A model generated the notes under the pieces. The model did not search any database, was not told the DNA's origin, and worked only from the letters and a program-made list of their open reading frames with translations. A stretch of DNA of 38,879 bases from Campylobacter corcagiensis (GTDB lineage: Bacteria > Campylobacterota > Campylobacteria > Campylobacterales > Campylobacteraceae). This document shows positions 23,683 through 32,329 of the stretch, piece by piece (the stretch's first letter is position 1; every line of letters starts with the position of its first letter). A program made the position numbers and the translations under genes. The stretch is from contig NZ_CP053843.1 of assembly GCF_013201645.1 (NCBI RefSeq), positions 1 to 38,879 of the forward strand, in the 5' to 3' direction.

Positions 23683-25510
23683 AAAAGTAGAATATTTAGA
23701 AGAACGATTTTTTAAACCTGATAGAGAAACCATAAAATCAGTTTTTATGAAAGATGAATTTTTTAGAATTTTAATTTATCTAATTACCCTAATTGGAGTA
23801 GTAAGTTGTGTTTTAATAATTTTTAATAAAGGCAATTATACTTTAGATTTTTTAGCTAGAACTTCATTTTGTATATTATGTGTTTTATCACTTGCAATTT
23901 ATCTAAGTAGAAATAAGACGCATAAAGATAATGAAAACATTACAGAAAATAGCCCTAATAGTAAGCCTTATATGATAAATATCGGATATGAAGCAAAAAA
24001 ACTAAAAGGTAGTGCTGTAAAGACAGGCAAAGACAAAAGTAATCTAATAAGACCGCTTTTACTTAATGCAGAGCAATTTAAAAGACATGTGCTAATAATG
24101 GCAACTATTGGAGCAGGAAAATCAGTTTTTATGAAAGGAATGATAGAACAACACGCACTTTTGGGCGGTGGTGGGCTTTGTGTGGATGGCAAAGGAACGG
24201 CTGAATTTGCTAAGGAAATTTACGGACTTTTCGTATCTTTAGGAAGAGAAGACGACTTTATACACATAAATTTTTTAGATATGGATAATACACACACAAT
24301 TAATCCTTTATTAAGTGGTGGAGCAGAAGCACTATATGAAATACTTATAGCTTTACTTGCAGGAGAAGAAAACGAGTGGAAAGCAAAACAAAAAGAATAT
24401 ATCAAAAATATTTTAAAACTTTTGGTATGGCGTAGAGATAACGAGGGTTTGCCACTTGATTTTAGTGTTTTGGCTGAATATATGACTTTAGGAAGACTTG
24501 TTAAAGACGCTTTGAAATACAGAAGTAAGGCTTATGAAAGCACTTCAATAGAAGACTATATACAATTTGTAAGTTCATCTATTGCTATCGACTACAACGA
24601 ATTTTTAAGAAAAAAAGGCGAAGATTTTGAAAAACAATGCTTAGACGCTAGTCAGAATACAGATTTGCAGGGTGTTTATGACGCTAGTATGTCAGCTCAA
24701 GCTTGGCGAGGTATTATCACAAATTTAAAGAGTGATTATGGAAGAGTTTTTAATACTCAAACGCCTACAATTAGTATGTGGGAGGCGGTGCAAAGAAATA
24801 AATTTATATTTGTAACTTTACCAACTATGGCAAGTGATACAACTCCAAAAGACTTAGGAAGACTTATTTTAGGGCTTATTAAAGGTGTAGCTGCTGAAAA
24901 AGCGGAAAAAGCGGTAGAACCGAAAATTCCTTTTGTTTGTTGGTTTGATGAAATAGGGAGCTACATAATAGACGGCTTTGGAAGATTAATGTCTAAATCA
25001 AGAGCTTTAGGAATTTCTATTATTCCGATTTTTCAAAGTCCAGCTCAAATAAATGTAGTTGGTAAATTAGTAGGAAATGAAAGCACGGAATTAAGCGAAA
25101 TAAAAGACACTACGGGAACTCATATTTTGATGAAAAATATTAACCCTGAAGCAACTGAATTTTATGCAAAAATGGTAAAAGAAAAAAAATATATAGATAT
25201 GGAGTTTGCTGATAGAAGAGCAGGTTTTAAAGGAAGTTTAGGCGTAGAAGATAGATATAAAGTTGAAAAAGAACAGGCAGTAAAACACGAAGAGGTAATC
25301 GCTATGAATAACGGCGAAATGATAGTTTTTAATGACGGAAAGGCTTACAGGGCTATTAGCACAACTGAAAGCTCATTAAGTATCGGTAAGAAAATAACTT
25401 ATAAAGAAAAAGAAACAACACCTATTCCATTAACCGATTATATACCTAAGAAGTTATTTTTAAAAGAAGTTTATAAAATGTATAAAAAAATAGAAAAAGA
25501 GGTGGTTTAA
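23675..25510 (+). CDS. virD4: VirD4/TraD-family coupling protein
   Basis: 611 residues, typical for the family. Two N-terminal transmembrane helices (about 28-50 and 58-75) anchor a hexameric ATPase. Walker A is IGAGKSVFM (about 142-150) after RHVLIMAT; the family pattern GGLCVDGKGTAEFAKEI follows. Walker B is FVCWFDEIGSYI (about 418-429), and IIPIFQSPAQI is the Q motif. Coupling proteins select relaxase-DNA complexes and protein effectors for the channel, so this is the presumed receptor for the basic tails seen on the cargo proteins. Confidence 0.88.
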   Translation: MAEKVEYLEERFFKPDRETIKSVFMKDEFFRILIYLITLIGVVSCVLIIFNKGNYTLDFLARTSFCILCVLSLAIYLSRNKTHKDNENITENSPNSKPYMINIGYEAKKLKGSAVKTGKDKSNLIRPLLLNAEQFKRHVLIMATIGAGKSVFMKGMIEQHALLGGGGLCVDGKGTAEFAKEIYGLFVSLGREDDFIHINFLDMDNTHTINPLLSGGAEALYEILIALLAGEENEWKAKQKEYIKNILKLLVWRRDNEGLPLDFSVLAEYMTLGRLVKDALKYRSKAYESTSIEDYIQFVSSSIAIDYNEFLRKKGEDFEKQCLDASQNTDLQGVYDASMSAQAWRGIITNLKSDYGRVFNTQTPTISMWEAVQRNKFIFVTLPTMASDTTPKDLGRLILGLIKGVAAEKAEKAVEPKIPFVCWFDEIGSYIIDGFGRLMSKSRALGISIIPIFQSPAQINVVGKLVGNESTELSEIKDTTGTHILMKNINPEATEFYAKMVKEKKYIDMEFADRRAGFKGSLGVEDRYKVEKEQAVKHEEVIAMNNGEMIVFNDGKAYRAISTTESSLSIGKKITYKEKETTPIPLTDYIPKKLFLKEVYKMYKKIEKEVV

Positions 25511-25511
25511 G

Positions 25512-26591
25512 ATGAAAAAGATAGTTTTTAGTTTAATTTGTAGTGTATCTTTGCTTATTTCTAACCCATTAAATGAATTAAGCGGTAAAGAGATAAATAA
25601 AGGGATAAACGAAGCTTTAGGAGGGTTAGATATTATATGGAAAAAATTTAACGAACTCGATAAGTTAAGCAAAGGAACATTATCACAATGTATTCCTTTA
25701 CCAAATAAAACAAGTAAAGCAAATATATGCTCTTTAATACCTGATATGGGATATGAAATAGAGATATGCGGAAAGGGAATTTATAACAACCATAGAATAC
25801 CTTTGCAAGAATATTGCAATTTTGGTGGCAGTAGTGGTAAAAAAACCGAAAAACAAGGCGGTGGAACAATAAGCACTACTGAAAATAGAGGTAAAGATAT
25901 AGGCGGTGGAACTTATACAGGCGGTGAAACTCCAAAAACTCATTATGGTAGTGGTGGAAATGGAAATATTAAAAAGGCTATAGAAGATAAAAGCATTGCA
26001 AATACAAGCTTTTTACAAAATAACCAAGACAATTTAAAACTTTTAGATGATATAGCAAAAGATACAGGCAAGGGTATTAATGAAGTAACATTAGATGATA
26101 TAGTAAGCAAATCACCAAAAGACCAAGAAGCTTATTTTAAAGAAAGAGATACATTAATACAAAGTCATACGCAAGATTTAATTTCTTATTCGCCTTATGC
26201 TTTATCTATTGCATTAGAACAAGGAATTCAAAATTTGCAAGGCAGTGCAGCCAAAAATAAGGCTAATGAAATTACACAAAAAGCTATAGAAGCCTTAGAT
26301 ATTATGCAAAACAATAGAGAAGCAAACGAGCTAGAAAAAATAAGAAAAAGTAGTGATTTTGTTTATCCTACAAAAGAAATGGTCGATTTATTAAGGAATG
26401 ATAAAAAAATCGAAGCAGTTGTAAAAATACAAGAGCAAATTAAAAGAGAAGCTGACGCAATAGCAAAAATCAGAGTAGAAAATGAAAAAAGAAAAAATAT
26501 TTTATTATTAACAGAACAAAAAGCTTTAATAATGAATGAAAAATTTGATAGAGCTAGTGCTAGAAAAGAAATTGAAGCATTAATTAAATAG
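25512..26591 (+). CDS. Exported Gly-rich and coiled-coil protein
   Basis: 359 residues with a signal peptide (MKKIVFSLICSVSLLISN). Residues about 55-105 hold four cysteines (QCIPLPN, NICSLIP, EICGKG, EYCNF) that could form two disulfides. Next is a Gly/Thr-rich low-complexity linker (GGGT repeats, about 117-155), then a long helical half rich in A, K, E and Q. No family is recognised; the size and architecture recall large periplasmic components of F-like systems such as TraH, without a shared motif. Starts one base after the coupling protein gene stops. Confidence 0.5.
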   Translation: MKKIVFSLICSVSLLISNPLNELSGKEINKGINEALGGLDIIWKKFNELDKLSKGTLSQCIPLPNKTSKANICSLIPDMGYEIEICGKGIYNNHRIPLQEYCNFGGSSGKKTEKQGGGTISTTENRGKDIGGGTYTGGETPKTHYGSGGNGNIKKAIEDKSIANTSFLQNNQDNLKLLDDIAKDTGKGINEVTLDDIVSKSPKDQEAYFKERDTLIQSHTQDLISYSPYALSIALEQGIQNLQGSAAKNKANEITQKAIEALDIMQNNREANELEKIRKSSDFVYPTKEMVDLLRNDKKIEAVVKIQEQIKREADAIAKIRVENEKRKNILLLTEQKALIMNEKFDRASARKEIEALIK

Positions 26592-26626
26592 GCTAAAAAT
26601 AATTAAAATAAAGGAAATAGACAATG
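26592..26626 (+). pseudogene. Vestigial tail/junction sequence before the paralogous coiled-coil gene
   Basis: The spacer GCTAAAAATAATTAAAATAA and the following AAGGAAATAGACAATG align, with a few small gaps, to the junction that ends the 44-aa gene (GCTAAAAATAAATCAAGTAT and AAGAAAGAATAGACAATG at 4018-4056). Here it is not an open frame (AKNN-stop), so only the DNA junction with its ribosome binding site has been kept. Confidence 0.45.
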
Positions 26627-27049
26627 GGTAAAGAGATAAAAAGTGTAGAAGATTTTACAAAAAAACTAGAAGACGGTGATAAAGATCTAAAAGAGATGGT
26701 TAAGAACTTTACTAATGTAATGACAAACATAAGAATAGATATAAATTCAATGGCAAAATATTTCAAAGATGAAATAAAAATCTTAAAAAATTCAGTAAAA
26801 AACATTGAAACCGATATAGATGAAATGGAAGATGAATTTGGAGAATTTGCTAAAGAAATTGATAAGAATTCAAAAGTTGCAGAAAATAATAAAAATAATT
26901 CTGAAGTAGATTATTTTTCAAAGCTCATCAGTGATGACTTTACAGAACGTGAAACAAGATTGCTTGAAAGTGTAGAAGAGCTTTTAGCAAAACGACTTAA
27001 TAGCCAAAATGCAAAACCAAAAAGAAAAAAAATACTAGGTATTTTCTAA
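26624..27049 (+). CDS. Coiled-coil protein, paralogue of 15521
   Basis: 141 residues, helical throughout, no signal peptide. Residues about 28-60 (NVMTNIRIDINSMAKYFKDEIKIL) align with the 181-aa protein at 15521. The C-terminus here is basic (KPKRKKILGIF) instead of acidic. AAGGAAA provides the ribosome site. The two paralogues with opposite charge at their ends may pair with each other (inference). Exact role unknown. Confidence 0.5.
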   Translation: MGKEIKSVEDFTKKLEDGDKDLKEMVKNFTNVMTNIRIDINSMAKYFKDEIKILKNSVKNIETDIDEMEDEFGEFAKEIDKNSKVAENNKNNSEVDYFSKLISDDFTERETRLLESVEELLAKRLNSQNAKPKRKKILGIF

Positions 27050-27059
27050 GGGGGATAAA

Positions 27060-27563
27060 ATGAGTAATTTTTATGACAGCTTTAAATCAAGGACTACAGC
27101 AAGGAAGCAAGATAGAGTAAAAAGAAGACAAGCAACAAATTTAAATTTAAATTCTAATGATGTTTTATCAAGTAAAGCTATGGTACTTATTTTAATGAGT
27201 TTAGCAAAAGATATATTTAGCGACGCACAAAATTTAAAAAAATATTTTGATGAAAACAAAGCAATGGCTAATGCAAACAAGGCTGAAGAATTGATTAAGA
27301 TGATACAAGAAGCAAGGGCAGAAGGTAAAGATTTAAATTTAGCTATTGCTGAAAGCGATAAATTTAAAGAAATTTTAAAAGAATTTGATCCCGAAAAATA
27401 CGAAGAAAATTTAAGAGATATTAAAGAGCAAATTCAAAGCGATAAAAAAGACTTAAAGTTAGAAGATATTTTAATGGATAAAAGCACACAAAGGCAAGAT
27501 ATTAATAAAAATGCTGAAAGACAAGGTATTAATAGAAATACCCAAAAACAAAGGCAAAACTAA
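27060..27563 (+). CDS. Soluble basic protein with tail-like C-terminus
   Basis: 167 residues. The N-terminus is strongly basic (SFKSRTTARKQDRVKRRQATN), the middle helical. The end, LEDILMDKSTQRQDINKN ... NRNTQKQRQN, resembles the shared tail (compare FEDILREDD ... NIKKQR on the 579-aa protein). No known domain. GGGGGATAAAATG gives a strong start. It sits within the transfer operon near the large polytopic protein; it could be a cargo protein or a DNA-binding accessory. Confidence 0.5.
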   Translation: MSNFYDSFKSRTTARKQDRVKRRQATNLNLNSNDVLSSKAMVLILMSLAKDIFSDAQNLKKYFDENKAMANANKAEELIKMIQEARAEGKDLNLAIAESDKFKEILKEFDPEKYEENLRDIKEQIQSDKKDLKLEDILMDKSTQRQDINKNAERQGINRNTQKQRQN

Positions 27564-27583
27564 TATTTTAGAAAGTTATAAAT

Positions 27584-28030
27584 ATGGAAAATAGTGTGAA
27601 AGAAGAAAAATTAGAATACTTACTAAAAGAAATAGTCAGTATTTTAGAAGACCATATTAAACAAAATAATGAATTGTTGGATTATGGAAAAAAGCTTAAA
27701 TTTGAAAGGAAATACGCATATAAATTTTATGAAATATTTTGTGATATGTTACTAAATTTTAGATATGTGAATTTTTTTAATAATGAAGAGCTTTATAGAA
27801 AATTAGAAATTCCTAAATCTATGCAATATACATCTAAATTATTAAAAAGTGTTATAAAACCTAGTTTAGCTGAAATCAATGCGAAAACTTTATTTTTGGC
27901 AAGATATAAAATTGATAAAAATAAAAAAAGAATTTTATTTATAGTAGATACTAAAAAAACAATTTTAACCGATAGAGAAATACTTAGAAAAATTATAAAC
28001 GCTATTAAAAATAGTAAGGATAAGCAATGA
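27584..28030 (+). CDS. Hypothetical soluble protein
   Basis: 148 residues, mixed helix and strand, no signal peptide or membrane helix. KKRILFIVDTKKTILTDREIL near the end could form a strand-helix unit, but I recognise no family. The ribosome site is weak (AAAGTTATAA). Its stop overlaps the next start by four bases, so it is probably made together with the 711-aa channel protein, perhaps as its chaperone. Confidence 0.45.
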   Translation: MENSVKEEKLEYLLKEIVSILEDHIKQNNELLDYGKKLKFERKYAYKFYEIFCDMLLNFRYVNFFNNEELYRKLEIPKSMQYTSKLLKSVIKPSLAEINAKTLFLARYKIDKNKKRILFIVDTKKTILTDREILRKIINAIKNSKDKQ

Positions 28031-30162
28031 AAGCAAAAAATATTTTTTTAATTTTTTTCTTATTGCTAAATTTTTTAAATGCTAATGATATAAAATCACA
28101 GCAAGATTTAGCTCAAGAAAAAATGTTTTTAGATAAAAACGATGAGGTTATAGAAAGGCAATGTATTCCAACTTGTAGAAAAGTAAATAACAATTTTATA
28201 GCTTTAGTTGTAGATTTTGACCCTAAGAGTGGTATGACTTATTGTGATATTTACGATAAAAACGATTTATCAAACCCTACAGGAATTATGGCAAATACCA
28301 AAAATAAATTTTGTAGAGAGATGACAAATAAAAAAGTTAGCCCAAAAACTTTATTAAGCTATGGTAAAGGTTATGATAATGCTTCAAGTTTAGCATATAA
28401 GCCAAATAATGTCACTCTTACTAAATTTTTAGCAGGACTTGTTACACTAGACCCTGAACTTATTGATTTTAAAACTACAGAGGCTACAGGAAGACTAACC
28501 TTAAAAGACCCTACGGCAGTTTATGGAACAAATACAACAGATATAACAGGCGATGATATGTTAATTGCTACAACTGATAATCTAAATAAGTCAAATTTAG
28601 CATATTATTCTATGCTTTATGAAAATATGAGTAATGTTTATACAGCTTTACAATATATACTTTTAGTTTGTGTAGGCGGTTGGTTTTTCGGAGTTTTAGG
28701 AATAAAAAAATTAAATGAAAGAATAGAAAAAGCAAATAATCAAGGAAGAGTTTTAAATACTTTTTTAGTGCCTGTGATAGCCTTTGCTACTTTTTTTATG
28801 CCTATACCTGAAAGTAGCGGAATGAACGGAACTATTATACAAAAATTGATTAGAGCTTCAGCTAATATAAGTAATGACTTTGCAGATAGAGTAGGCACTA
28901 TTGGTGCAGAAGCATATATGCAAAAACTTTATTCTAGTGTGGGAGCATTTTCAATAGAGGGCGAAAAAATTTTAAGAGAAGACGCTTTAAATTTACCTAC
29001 GATAAAGCTTAGTTATGAATTAGCCTTAGATGAGTGTAAAAAAAGATACCCAAATATAGCAAGTTTTATGCAAGAGAGCCATTCTACAGATTTTTTCAAT
29101 GTTAATGGAAAAGATGAAAAATATACATATTTAGGTTGTCAGAACATAGAACATTCTTTACAATCTTATCAGTCATTAGAAAGACAAAATAAATTATATT
29201 TAGGTGCTTTAGAAAAAAGTATAAAAAATAATAAACTTGATACGCTTTTAAAACAAATTAATGATAGCGTAAATAAAAGAGAAAATGAACTAGGTTGGAT
29301 AAATTCAACTATAATACCTGCTATGAATGTATTAGTGCAAAATATTTCTTTAATAGAAGATAACGATATAGCTTTACAAATACAAGAAGACAATAAAAAA
29401 ATTACAGAACAAACTTCAAAAGAAAAAGCCACTTCAAATTCAGAAAATAGAAAAGAAATGGGAAGAGGAGAAGCGCAAGAAGAAATAGCATTAATTATGG
29501 GAAATTTGGCATATCTTATTTTGCCTGGTGCAGGGGAAATTTTAAATGTTATAAAAGAGTTTTTTACTTCTTGGGGTGGAAATATACCTATATTAAAAGG
29601 TTTTTTAAACGCAAGTGGAACTATAGCAGGAATTGGAACTATTATGATAATGTATAATCAAATACTTCAATATATACCATTGACAGTATCGATAGTGGCT
29701 TCAGCCTTAGCATTTTTAGGATATATTATAGAGCTAGCAAAGTTTTTCTATATAACGCCATTTGTTACAGCTTTTTCTCTAACTGCAGGAAGACAAAATA
29801 AAATAACTGAATTTTTAGTAACAGGAATAACTATTTTTATAAAACCTATTTTAATAGTTATATTTATATATTTCGCACTATTTATTTATGGACTTTTTAC
29901 TGATATTTTTATGATTTATTCTTTAGAGCAACTTGGAATGATGAGAGAACTACAAAATCAAACAATTTTAACTATGGTTATGGGAATTTTTAGCACATTG
30001 TTAAAAATAGTTGGAGCTATTGGAGCAACTTATATTATGTGGAAAATCATTTTAACTGCACCTAATTGGGTTATGAAAATGATAGGATTAAATGATAGTG
30101 GAGCTAATAATATGGTAGAACAACTCAGTAGAAATTTGGAAAGGTATAGTCTTCAAGTATAG
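28027..30162 (+). CDS. Large polytopic channel protein, VirB6/TraG/DotA-like
   Basis: 711 residues with a cleavable signal peptide (MKAKNIFLIFFLLLNFLNAN). A periplasmic segment with cysteines (QCIPTCRK, YCDIYD, FCREMT) comes first, then two helices near 205-265, then a long periplasmic loop (about 265-485), then at least five hydrophobic helices from 490 to 690. A signal peptide plus many C-terminal helices around a big periplasmic loop is the layout of DotA/TraY; VirB6/TrbL proteins share the polytopic part. It would form the inner-membrane passage. Last gene of the 20-kb operon. Confidence 0.6.
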   Translation: MKAKNIFLIFFLLLNFLNANDIKSQQDLAQEKMFLDKNDEVIERQCIPTCRKVNNNFIALVVDFDPKSGMTYCDIYDKNDLSNPTGIMANTKNKFCREMTNKKVSPKTLLSYGKGYDNASSLAYKPNNVTLTKFLAGLVTLDPELIDFKTTEATGRLTLKDPTAVYGTNTTDITGDDMLIATTDNLNKSNLAYYSMLYENMSNVYTALQYILLVCVGGWFFGVLGIKKLNERIEKANNQGRVLNTFLVPVIAFATFFMPIPESSGMNGTIIQKLIRASANISNDFADRVGTIGAEAYMQKLYSSVGAFSIEGEKILREDALNLPTIKLSYELALDECKKRYPNIASFMQESHSTDFFNVNGKDEKYTYLGCQNIEHSLQSYQSLERQNKLYLGALEKSIKNNKLDTLLKQINDSVNKRENELGWINSTIIPAMNVLVQNISLIEDNDIALQIQEDNKKITEQTSKEKATSNSENRKEMGRGEAQEEIALIMGNLAYLILPGAGEILNVIKEFFTSWGGNIPILKGFLNASGTIAGIGTIMIMYNQILQYIPLTVSIVASALAFLGYIIELAKFFYITPFVTAFSLTAGRQNKITEFLVTGITIFIKPILIVIFIYFALFIYGLFTDIFMIYSLEQLGMMRELQNQTILTMVMGIFSTLLKIVGAIGATYIMWKIILTAPNWVMKMIGLNDSGANNMVEQLSRNLERYSLQV

Positions 30163-30210
30163 AGTTATTAAAAAGTTATGAATTTTATAATAATCAATTA
30201 AGAATATTAA

Positions 30211-30227
30211 TTGTATAATTCTTACAA
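30211..30227. promoter_or_regulatory. Shared operator/promoter of the accessory block
   Basis: TTGTATAATTCTTACAA is a 17-bp version of the palindrome seen at 3892 and 9713, and again includes TATAAT (30214-30219). AAGGAG and the ATG at 30247 follow. The spacer 30163-30246 shows no strong terminator hairpin, so some read-through from the transfer operon is likely. Confidence 0.65.
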
Positions 30228-30246
30228 TATATAATAAGGAGTAAAA

Positions 30247-30750
30247 ATGTTTAAATTTAACAAAACAATAGGCATTGTAAGTGATGCAAATATAGAAGAT
30301 ATTACAAATGTTACAGGAAATAGAAGAAATATAAAAACAGATAATCATAGTAATTTAAATTTTTATATCAATGACAAAAACTATACCTTAAGCTTTATGA
30401 ATTCAAAAATAATAGATGATAAAGACAAAATAAAATTATTATATGTAAATCTACCTTTTGGAAGAAATGAAGTTTTAACTATAAAAAATTTAACTAAAAA
30501 TAGAAATGATTTTAATTCGAGATTTTTAAAGATATTTTTTACAATAATATCTTTATGTATTCCAACATTTTTTTCAATTCTCATATTTTTTTTAATGTGT
30601 TCTAGTGAAGATATTAGCAAATTTTTTACTATTTTATTGTTTTTATTTATAATTTCCTTGCTACTTATAATGTTTATTATGGCATATTCATTATTTTTTA
30701 TGAAGAAAAATAAAAAATGGCTTTTAGAAGATGATTTTAAGAAAGAATAG
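30247..30750 (+). CDS. Small two-helix membrane protein
   Basis: 167 residues. The N-terminal ~90 residues are soluble (VSDANIEDITNVTGNRRNI and an ILLYVNLPFG-like core); two hydrophobic helices follow at about 98-118 and 125-150, and the end is basic then acidic (KKNKKWLLEDDFKKE). No family is recognised. It heads the accessory operon behind the shared operator, in the same relative place as the 44-aa gene of the cargo operon. The DNA at its 3' end (AAGAAAGAATAGACAATG) matches that gene's end, evidence of recombination at this junction. Confidence 0.5.
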   Translation: MFKFNKTIGIVSDANIEDITNVTGNRRNIKTDNHSNLNFYINDKNYTLSFMNSKIIDDKDKIKLLYVNLPFGRNEVLTIKNLTKNRNDFNSRFLKIFFTIISLCIPTFFSILIFFLMCSSEDISKFFTILLFLFIISLLLIMFIMAYSLFFMKKNKKWLLEDDFKKE

Positions 30751-30753
30751 ACA

Positions 30754-31077
30754 ATGAAACAAGAAATTGCAAATAACATTTTAAAGACTTGCTATTGGGG
30801 AAATATAAATCTTACACCTGAGAGCTTATTAAAAGAAATAGATAATAAAGACTTTGCAAGAGTGATTTTTAGTGCAATTTTTCAAAATTCTACTTCCTTG
30901 CTTACAGATTTATCTATTATCAAAAATGAGTACATTGTGGAGTTTATAAAAGAAAAAGAAGCTAAATTAAAAAGCAATAGCTTTAACAATAGATTTTTTA
31001 AAAAACGACTTGACTGCCTAATAAATTTATATATTGATAATTCACACGATATAAGGGCTAGAAATTGGAACTTTTAG
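30754..31077 (+). CDS. Antitoxin-like protein, partner of a broken nucleotidyltransferase gene
   Basis: 107 residues. The first 13 (MKQEIANNILKTC) and some 20 bases of upstream DNA are the same as at the antitoxin-like gene 4054; after that the proteins differ. It is immediately followed, with overlap, by the remnant of a nucleotidyltransferase gene (31065-31221). I infer an orphaned antitoxin left after decay of its toxin. It could still protect the host against incoming copies of that toxin. Confidence 0.5.
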   Translation: MKQEIANNILKTCYWGNINLTPESLLKEIDNKDFARVIFSAIFQNSTSLLTDLSIIKNEYIVEFIKEKEAKLKSNSFNNRFFKKRLDCLINLYIDNSHDIRARNWNF

Positions 31078-31221
31078 ATAAATATAAAGCTTTATATAAT
31101 GCTCAAGATAAAATACTTAACTTACTTGCTAAAAGCGGAGTAGGTTTGTGTTTAATTTGAAGATGACAAAGTGTAAACAGCTAAAAACAGGTCAAATAGT
31201 ATAAGGAAGAATAAACAATGA
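31065..31221 (+). pseudogene. Internally deleted nucleotidyltransferase toxin gene with decayed tail
   Basis: A TTG-initiated frame (31065-31160) reads MELLDKYKALYNAQDKILNL and stops soon after, resembling the start of AbiEii-type proteins just before the GG-T motif. From 31159, in another frame, the DNA reads EDDKV-stop-TAKNRSNSIRKNKQ, the basic tail with one stop codon (TAA at 31174) where the intact AbiEii gene has CAA. The catalytic body is missing. So the gene lost its centre while both ends remain recognisable. Confidence 0.7.
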
Positions 31222-31499
31222 AAAAGATAACTTTATTAATACTTTTACCATTTTTTCTATTCGCACATTCGCCTAGTGCTTTAGAATATTTAGCAGAGGA
31301 GCATAAATGGGTTAATGATACTCACAAGGTGCAATATCAAACTATTATAAATAAAAAAGAACTAATGAAGCATATTCTTTTAAATTTAAATAATTATGTA
31401 TTTAATTTAGAAAAATACGAATTTATGATTTTTAATCATTTTTTAATTAATTCACAAAATGATTTTACAAAGAAAATAAAAGGGAGTGGTAATGAGTAG
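31218..31499 (+). CDS. Small exported protein
   Basis: 93 residues with a signal peptide (MKKITLLILLPFFLFAHS). The mature part is helical with several His, Tyr and Phe residues and no recognised motif. The ribosome site AAGGAAGA is provided by the decayed tail DNA of the upstream remnant, and its ATG overlaps that remnant's stop. The stop overlaps the start of the next gene by eight bases. A periplasmic accessory role is likely. Confidence 0.5.
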   Translation: MKKITLLILLPFFLFAHSPSALEYLAEEHKWVNDTHKVQYQTIINKKELMKHILLNLNNYVFNLEKYEFMIFNHFLINSQNDFTKKIKGSGNE

Positions 31500-31860
31500 T
31501 CAAATGACTAATAAAAAAGAGGGTAGCTTATCAAATACGCTTTTTAAAGAGCAGTTTAGATTAAAATTAGGTGTAGTTTATTTATTTGCTAGTGGGTTTA
31601 ATATAATCGCTTTAATTATTTGTTATTTTGTTTATAAAACTTCAACATTAGATAGAGCTATTTCAATTTATTTGCTTTTGATAATACTCTATTATAAATT
31701 TGGTTTTAAATTTACAAAAGACGGCGGTTTTTATAATATGTTTATTTTTAGGTTGTTATCAAAATTTCAACAAAGAGCTTATAAGATTTATAGAGATATT
31801 TTAAAAGAAAATTCAGCAAAAAAGATAGGTGGCAAAAATGAAAAAAATAGTATTAATTAG
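31492..31860 (+). CDS. Small membrane protein with two hydrophobic segments
   Basis: 122 residues from the ATG at 31492 (GGGAG nine bases upstream; a GTG at 31486 is a less likely start). Hydrophobic helices at about 27-47 and 54-70 are followed by a basic cytoplasmic part. Size and topology resemble VirB3/TraL proteins, which would complete the channel set, but there is no diagnostic motif. It overlaps both neighbours. Confidence 0.5.
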   Translation: MSSQMTNKKEGSLSNTLFKEQFRLKLGVVYLFASGFNIIALIICYFVYKTSTLDRAISIYLLLIILYYKFGFKFTKDGGFYNMFIFRLLSKFQQRAYKIYRDILKENSAKKIGGKNEKNSIN

Positions 31861-32329
31861 TTGCTTTTTAGCATTTAGTTTATATGGTGCAAATTTGGAT
31901 ATAAAATCTAATTCAGAAGTTTTTAATAAAAATTTAGTAGAGATTAAAAATGTAAAAGAAAGCATAAACTCTAGTAGTGGTAGAGAAGGAGCTGAACTTA
32001 ATAAATATTTTCATTGGGAAGTTTTGCCTAATGCTTTTAGTGATGTTATAAAAATAGATGATGATGAGGGCTTTAAATCAATGTTAAAAGTATTGAACGA
32101 ACTTAATATAGATATAAACAGCTTTTCAGAAGAAAACAGCATTTACAGCATTGCAAAAGAGATTATAGACAACAACTCAATAAACTGTATGAAAGTTTTA
32201 ACTTTGTCAAATTTTAACTTTAAAAACAAAGTTTTAGATAAAAACTATAATCAAATAAGTTTATTAGATTATGCTAGAAACAGTGGAGCAAGTAAAGAAA
32301 TTATATCTTTACTTGATAATTTAAAATGA
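31838..32329 (+). CDS. Exported ankyrin-repeat-like protein
   Basis: 163 residues from the ATG at 31838 (AGGTGG upstream); an in-frame GTG at 31829 is possible. A signal peptide (MKKIVLISCFLAFSLYGAN) precedes a helical domain whose C-terminal third reads like degenerate ankyrin repeats: NNSINCMKVLTLSNFNF and NQISLLDYARNSGASKEIIS. Ankyrin repeats bind proteins. Export and position next to a cell-wall enzyme suggest a periplasmic binding or immunity role for that enzyme. Four-base overlap with the next gene. Confidence 0.5.
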   Translation: MKKIVLISCFLAFSLYGANLDIKSNSEVFNKNLVEIKNVKESINSSSGREGAELNKYFHWEVLPNAFSDVIKIDDDEGFKSMLKVLNELNIDINSFSEENSIYSIAKEIIDNNSINCMKVLTLSNFNFKNKVLDKNYNQISLLDYARNSGASKEIISLLDNLK

